DNA from: Deltaproteobacteria bacterium
GTDB taxonomy: Bacteria > Myxococcota_C > UBA6777
DNA: 64,000 bases
Assembly: GCA_006226375.1 (NCBI GenBank)
Contig: SBHC01000081.1
Location: 186,001 to 250,000 of the forward strand
Direction of reading: 5' to 3'
Shown here: in pieces, positions 59,849 to 64,000 of the stretch
How the letters are laid out: the number at the start of each line of letters is the position of its first letter
How positions within the stretch are numbered: the stretch's first letter is position 1
Notes under the pieces: model-generated
Database searches by the model: none
What the model saw: only the letters and a program-made list of their open reading frames with translations
What the model was told of the DNA's origin: nothing
Made by a program: the position numbers and the translations under genes

Positions 59849-61144
59849 TTACTTTCCCAAACAAAGCTTTAGATGGTCGAACAATTGGCGGATATCTCCG
59901 TTGGATTGTTCCAACACATCCACCGCATCATCACCGGGCAAGCGCTGTGCTTTCACACGTTTGGCCAGGGGTTGAAGAAACTTGGCTTCTTCGCTGTCCA
60001 GCCCTTGTTCGGCCAATTGGAGAAGAGCGGCAGCGTCTGCCCAGTTGGCTTCCCAAGTGCGTTGGTTCACCTGCCCCATCAGCTCTGTTTGAAAGAAGAT
60101 CCCTTTCACCAGCGCGCAAAACGCCATCGTCAGAGCTGGCTGGTTCCCATCAAACATCCGAAGCTCAATCGCATTTTTCTTGAAGCGAACTTCAGGGAAC
60201 AAGGTGGAGAGGTGTTGAGCCCAGTCGCGGTATTCAGCGGTGTGCCCTTGGAAGCCCTGCTCCAAAAACTGACGGAAGGTTAAGCCGTTTGCGATAGGTA
60301 CATAACTACCGCTCCGCTCAATCAAAAACATCGGCACATCCAGGGCGTATTCTACATAATCGTCAAAGGACGAAAGCGCAGGAGGCAAGCCCGACCGATC
60401 GGGATCGGTGTGCTCCCAGATCTGACCACGCATCGGAGCGGGCAACACCTTTTGTTCGTAGATCCGAGAGTTGGAAGAAAGATACAAAAACAGGGGCTGC
60501 AGTCGACGAGCCGCTTCAAACTTGAGCATCGCATCAGCTTCGCTGGAGTAGTCGATGTTGAACTGCGCCGACATCGTCTGCTTCATCATGTGATGTGCCA
60601 TCTTCCCCCTGGTGATGAGATACTGACGCATCACCTTGTACCGGGACTTGTGGCTCCAGGGTCGAGCATCGAGAGGATGAAAAGGGTCCACGCCAGCGGT
60701 ATAAAAGCCAACACCCAAAGACTTCCCAATGCTGCACAACTCCTTCAGGAACTGAAACAACCAATCGTTGATTTCCTGAAGAGAGTTTGACGCTGATCCC
60801 GAAAACTCAACCTGAGCGCCAGGCTCCAACGTGATGTTTCCGTACTCGGGCTTCAAGCCAAAGCAAAAGTCGGCCTCCATGATCACAGGAGCGTCAGGAT
60901 GGAGCTTACGAAAGCCTGCAAGGATGCCTTCAATGTCGTGGTCACCATAGAATTGGATGACAGACATATCTTCCATATGCAGTCCACTGGTCTCGTATTC
61001 CAAACCGATCTTCCACTGGGAAGCGGGCTTGTAAGCGCTCTCAAAAAACTGCCGCAGGGGCAGCTTGTTATCGAGAGAGAGAGGCATATCGTCTTCGGGC
61101 ATCGAAGGCGGAAGCACAAACGGCTGGGTCGTCAATTCGATCAT
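59849..61144 (-). CDS. gshA: Glutamate-cysteine ligase (GCS2 type, plant/proteobacterial GshA)
   Basis: A 431-residue ligase joining glutamate and cysteine with ATP, the first step of glutathione synthesis. GCS2-family motifs: WKIGLEYETSG near residue 44, ITLEPGAQVEFSGSA, MKQTMSAQFNIDYSSEADAM, QPLFLYLSSNSRIYE and RFKKNAIELRMFDGNQP. ATG 61144 gives the fullest alignment to the family, but no ribosome binding site is visible; 61102 and 61087 are alternatives. No glutathione synthetase gene is in the window. The glutathione peroxidase at 1344-1826 is a possible consumer. It is convergent with the hydrolase gene. Confidence 0.88.
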   Translation of the reverse strand: MIELTTQPFVLPPSMPEDDMPLSLDNKLPLRQFFESAYKPASQWKIGLEYETSGLHMEDMSVIQFYGDHDIEGILAGFRKLHPDAPVIMEADFCFGLKPEYGNITLEPGAQVEFSGSASNSLQEINDWLFQFLKELCSIGKSLGVGFYTAGVDPFHPLDARPWSHKSRYKVMRQYLITRGKMAHHMMKQTMSAQFNIDYSSEADAMLKFEAARRLQPLFLYLSSNSRIYEQKVLPAPMRGQIWEHTDPDRSGLPPALSSFDDYVEYALDVPMFLIERSGSYVPIANGLTFRQFLEQGFQGHTAEYRDWAQHLSTLFPEVRFKKNAIELRMFDGNQPALTMAFCALVKGIFFQTELMGQVNQRTWEANWADAAALLQLAEQGLDSEEAKFLQPLAKRVKAQRLPGDDAVDVLEQSNGDIRQLFDHLKLCLGK

Positions 61145-61215
61145 TTCGCGAGTCCAACACTACAAAGGTTATAAGAAAGGCGGCAACGTACACCTGGAAA
61201 GAACTCACGAATGAC

Positions 61216-61228
61216 GCGTTGCCAACGC
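61216..61228. promoter_or_regulatory. Inverted repeat upstream of gshA
   Basis: GCGTTG-C-CAACGC, perfect 6-base arms, about 70 bases upstream of the gshA start. A possible regulator site; no more can be said. Confidence 0.3.
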
Positions 61229-61267
61229 TCTTGTTACATCAAAACAACGAAGTTTTCTCACCCGTGT

Positions 61268-62059
61268 TTAGGGCGCTTTGGGTGGAGCCTGTTTCCACGT
61301 GAACAGCAGCACGGTTCCTGTTGCCACAAAAACACCACCTCCCACGTACAGGGCGTTGGCGACAGTGCTTTGTGTGAGTGCTTCGCGTGTCCCTTCGCTG
61401 ATCGCGCTTGCGTTTCGTTCGGGCAACTGTGCGAGGCGGCTGTAACGTTCTTGCACAGTGTTCATGTTCTGTTGAGCCAAAATACCGACAGCAACAGCTG
61501 CGCCCAAGGTGGCAAGACCAATACCAGCAATCGCCCAAGCACCAGGGTGTGGACCTCCTGCTCGACGCTGAATCGGGGGAGGATTCCGCCGCGGAGGAAT
61601 GACTCGTGTTCGAATCGGTGGAGTCACCCGCCGGACAATAGGAACGTCCCTACGTTTCACAGGCTTTTTGACCGACAGGCCAAGCCGACTTCGCAACTCC
61701 AACCACAGCTTCCGCACGGCAGGCACCTTGCTTTTTCGCCGCGAGGGAGATCGAAGGTAGTTGTCTAACAACGAGTAGGCTTTTTGAAATTTCCTTAAAT
61801 GATAATAAGACACACCAATCAATCGATCGAGTTCGACCCTGGTTTTATCATAGCGCCGAAACGACGGGAGCAATCGCCGCGCATTCTTAAACTTTTGGAT
61901 GGCGACGTTGTACTGTTTCTGGGAAAAGGCGGAGAAGCCCTGTTGGTAGGAGCGAACGGCCTGTTCAACGTCAGCTGCTCTTGCATGGTTTGCCCCAAGA
62001 GAGACACCCAACAACACAACAGCACACAGCCACAGCGGAACCCATCGAGACCTCTGCAT
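61268..62059 (-). CDS. TPR membrane protein with Arg/Pro-rich linker
   Basis: A 263-residue protein starting 14 bases after the kinase gene, so co-transcribed with it. Signal segment LWLCAVVLLGVSLGANHARA; TPR pair at about 30-110 (QQGFSAFSQKQYNVAIQKF; LDRLIGVSYYHLRKFQKAYS). Residues 125-172 are an Arg/Pro-rich linker (RDVPIVRRVTPPIRTRVIPP). Two hydrophobic helices follow (AIAGIGLATLGAAVAVGIL; ALYVGGGVFVATGTVLLF), separated by a short soluble stretch. The architecture matches the other PEGA/TPR plus Arg-rich plus TM proteins of this window. Pairing with a kinase suggests it is a sensor or substrate. Function unknown. Confidence 0.8.
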   Translation of the reverse strand: MQRSRWVPLWLCAVVLLGVSLGANHARAADVEQAVRSYQQGFSAFSQKQYNVAIQKFKNARRLLPSFRRYDKTRVELDRLIGVSYYHLRKFQKAYSLLDNYLRSPSRRKSKVPAVRKLWLELRSRLGLSVKKPVKRRDVPIVRRVTPPIRTRVIPPRRNPPPIQRRAGGPHPGAWAIAGIGLATLGAAVAVGILAQQNMNTVQERYSRLAQLPERNASAISEGTREALTQSTVANALYVGGGVFVATGTVLLFTWKQAPPKAP

Positions 62060-62072
62060 CTACAGCCCCCAG

Positions 62073-64000
62073 CTAGCGGAAAATGTTCTCAGCGAGAGTA
62101 ACGGAGCGAACAAGATTCTTTTTCGGCACGAGGTTGAATCGCCGGCTGAGGTAGCCTGTTTTGCTGATCCGAACCTTGATGGACTTCCCTCGCTTCACCT
62201 TGATCTGGAGCGGGGTTTTGCCACGCATCACGCTATCCACCCAGACTTGCGCCCCGGCGGGCGTGGAGCGGAATGACAAAGAGACCGTAGCAGAGACCCT
62301 GCGACGAACCACAGGAGGTCGTCGCCGCACCGCTCGTCGACGCACTCGATTCTTTCGATACCGCCGTACCACTCGACGCCTACGACGTCGTCGCACACGC
62401 CGCCTACGACGGCGAACCACACGTCTACGAACCCTTCGTCGAGGCTTTGGACGCACCCTTGGAGCCACACGGGGACCCGGGTCATCTTGGGCGCTCACAC
62501 GACGGGGTGTAGGTTGAACCCTTGGCTCGACCTTCACCTTTCGCTTGATCTTTACCCGCCCCACAGGAAACACACGAGGTTGTGGATTCTGAAGAATCAG
62601 CCTCTTGGGGGACGTCAGTCGAGGAGATGGAATCCCACCGGCAGACTTTGACGCGTCGCGAAGGTTCGGAGGCAACGGCAGATCGTTCCTGACATTGTTT
62701 TTGGCCAAGCCTCCTCGCAACGGTTGAACCTCTGGGTTCGAGTGGGGGAGAGACCAAAAGATGTAGAACATAAGCGCAACGCCCACTCCACCCAACAAAC
62801 CAATCACAGCCCAAACCCAGTTGTTCTGCAACGCTTCTGTTGTGGGCGTGGAAGCGGTGTGAGCCGTTTGTCCTGTACGTTGACCGCTCTGCTTTTCCCC
62901 ACGGTACATACCGCTGGTGCTGCTCGAACCAGAGACCGCAGACGTCAGCGGCATCCCAACAGCCGGAGCCGGCGTGATGGCTCGCGTCTCTGGCATCCGG
63001 CCGGCTTCGGTGGAAGCCTGCACCAAGGGACCAGACGAAGGCGTAGCGGCAGCCATTCGAGGCGGAGGAAAGCTAGGTTGTGGCGTCACATGAGGAGCCA
63101 GAACCCCGCCAGAATGCGACACGCCTCCCAAAGAAGGCTGCGGCGAAACCCCAGCACGTGGAGGCGAAATGGTGGGAGGCTTTACATCTTGGGGACGAAC
63201 GATCTGCGTTTGTTCCCCATCCAACACTGCAAACAAGGCGTCACCAAACTCGTCGGCTGAGCCGTAACGTTGGGCCGGGTTTTTGGCCAGAGCGCGCTGC
63301 AGAACCCACTCCAAAGCAGGTGGGAAGCGCATATCCGGAGCCAGATCCGACAAACGGGGAGCAGGTGTCTCCATTTGATGAAGGAGAATCTCGTTGGTGG
63401 TACCTGAGAAGATCGGCCGACCTGTCAGCATCTCAATCAGGAGGACACCGCAGGCGTAAATGTCGGTGCGGTGGTCAATTCGTTCAATCTCACCGGCAGC
63501 CTGTTCGGGCGACATGTACCGAGGCGTTCCAACAGCCAGCCCCGATTCGGTGAGGCTGGAGCCGCCCCGCTTTTCCAACATCCTCGCGATCCCGAAATCA
63601 AGGACCTTGAGCATCCGACGATTCCGGGTACCTGGGATCCAGACCATGTTGTCTGGCTTCAAGTCACGGTGAACGATGCCTTCGTGGTGGGCGTAGGCAA
63701 GAGCATCAAGGAGCTGTTCAAACACCTGCTTCATAATATCAACAGGAGGACAGCCCTCGTTCTTGATGTGCCACTGGAGGGTTTTGCCTTCCAGCCATTC
63801 CATGACAAGGTACAGGCCCAGACCGTCGATCTGGCCGAAGTCCACGACTTGAACGATGTTGGGGTGGTTCAAGGTCGCGAGCAACTGCGCTTCACGTCGG
63901 AAGCGCTCCACCATCAACTCGTTGTGAACCAGATGGGGGTGCAAAACTTTGACTGCAAAGGAATTTTCGAGGTCTACGTGCTCGGCTCGGTACACAGAGC
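62073..64000 (-). CDS. Serine/threonine protein kinase with Arg-rich linker and C-terminal PEGA domain (5' truncated by window edge)
   Basis: The frame is open to the last bases of the window; the glycine loop and start lie outside. Visible: catalytic Lys in AVKVLHPHL, HRDLKPDN, DFGIARM and SPEQAAGE. A Pro/Ser/Thr linker and one membrane helix follow (NWVWAVIGLLGGVGVALMFY), then a tract of about 60 residues made mostly of Arg and Val (62290-62490). A C-terminal PEGA domain lies outside the cell membrane (STPAGAQVWVDSVMRGKTPL; VRISKTGYLSRRFNLV). So a cytoplasmic kinase is coupled to an external PEGA domain, which might sense the envelope. It is co-transcribed with the TPR membrane protein at 61268. 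Confidence 0.92.
   Translation of the reverse strand, partial: SVYRAEHVDLENSFAVKVLHPHLVHNELMVERFRREAQLLATLNHPNIVQVVDFGQIDGLGLYLVMEWLEGKTLQWHIKNEGCPPVDIMKQVFEQLLDALAYAHHEGIVHRDLKPDNMVWIPGTRNRRMLKVLDFGIARMLEKRGGSSLTESGLAVGTPRYMSPEQAAGEIERIDHRTDIYACGVLLIEMLTGRPIFSGTTNEILLHQMETPAPRLSDLAPDMRFPPALEWVLQRALAKNPAQRYGSADEFGDALFAVLDGEQTQIVRPQDVKPPTISPPRAGVSPQPSLGGVSHSGGVLAPHVTPQPSFPPPRMAAATPSSGPLVQASTEAGRMPETRAITPAPAVGMPLTSAVSGSSSTSGMYRGEKQSGQRTGQTAHTASTPTTEALQNNWVWAVIGLLGGVGVALMFYIFWSLPHSNPEVQPLRGGLAKNNVRNDLPLPPNLRDASKSAGGIPSPRLTSPKRLILQNPQPRVFPVGRVKIKRKVKVEPRVQPTPRRVSAQDDPGPRVAPRVRPKPRRRVRRRVVRRRRRRVRRRRRRRVVRRYRKNRVRRRAVRRRPPVVRRRVSATVSLSFRSTPAGAQVWVDSVMRGKTPLQIKVKRGKSIKVRISKTGYLSRRFNLVPKKNLVRSVTLAENIFR

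Overview
The window is a gene-dense Gram-negative chromosome segment of roughly 50-55% GC by eye. It has about 39 protein genes and no rRNA, tRNA, CRISPR array or recognisable insertion sequence. Many signal peptides and lipoproteins, PEGA-domain and TPR envelope proteins, an FHA plus AgmX/PglI C-terminal (TonB-like) protein, serine/threonine kinases, a PP2C phosphatase and an RpoH-type sigma factor together suggest a myxobacteria-like lineage (Myxococcota or relatives). That placement is an inference from gene content only.

Layout. 1-4605: the 3' part of a bacterial alpha-2-macroglobulin gene and a pbpC gene (PBP1C), a classic pair, here separated by an opposite-strand glutathione peroxidase. 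4644-9962: exported or lipid-anchored proteins, including a CehA/McbA-like PHP metallohydrolase. 10454-15685: a 1743-residue pentapeptide-repeat-like beta-helix protein with an acidic central linker and a C-terminal two-helix, channel-like membrane module. Its GC is clearly low at the 5' end. 15741-20077: queA, rpoH and a membrane-anchored serine/threonine kinase.

20294-34275 (all + strand): a run of envelope genes. In order they are a PEGA protein, a lipoprotein, an outer-membrane barrel candidate, a TPR protein, a giant TPR protein, a TPR lipoprotein, a 97-residue exported protein, an FHA/TM/PglI-type protein and a small secreted protein. The part from 25414 to 33770 has the domain order expected of the gltD-gltE-gltF-gltG genes of the Myxococcus gliding/adhesion complex. 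This is the most interesting system in the window.

34372-54402 (all - strand): a TMTC-like membrane protein with TPRs, a PEGA protein, a TolB-like beta-propeller, a Cys-motif protein, and an oligopeptide-type ABC importer operon with two paralogous binding proteins and an ATPase fused to an extra membrane domain. These are followed by TPR, PEGA-like and regulatory-like lipoproteins. 54537-64000: a lipoprotein with acidic Pro-rich repeats, an ABC-F ATPase, a PP2C phosphatase fused to a cyclic-nucleotide-binding domain, an alpha/beta hydrolase divergent from it, a GCS2-type glutamate-cysteine ligase, a TPR membrane protein and a second serine/threonine kinase that runs off the window end.

Working together: the kinases and phosphatase imply phospho-signalling. 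The GCS2 ligase and the peroxidase fit thiol-based redox defence. Most remaining genes build or attach to the cell envelope.
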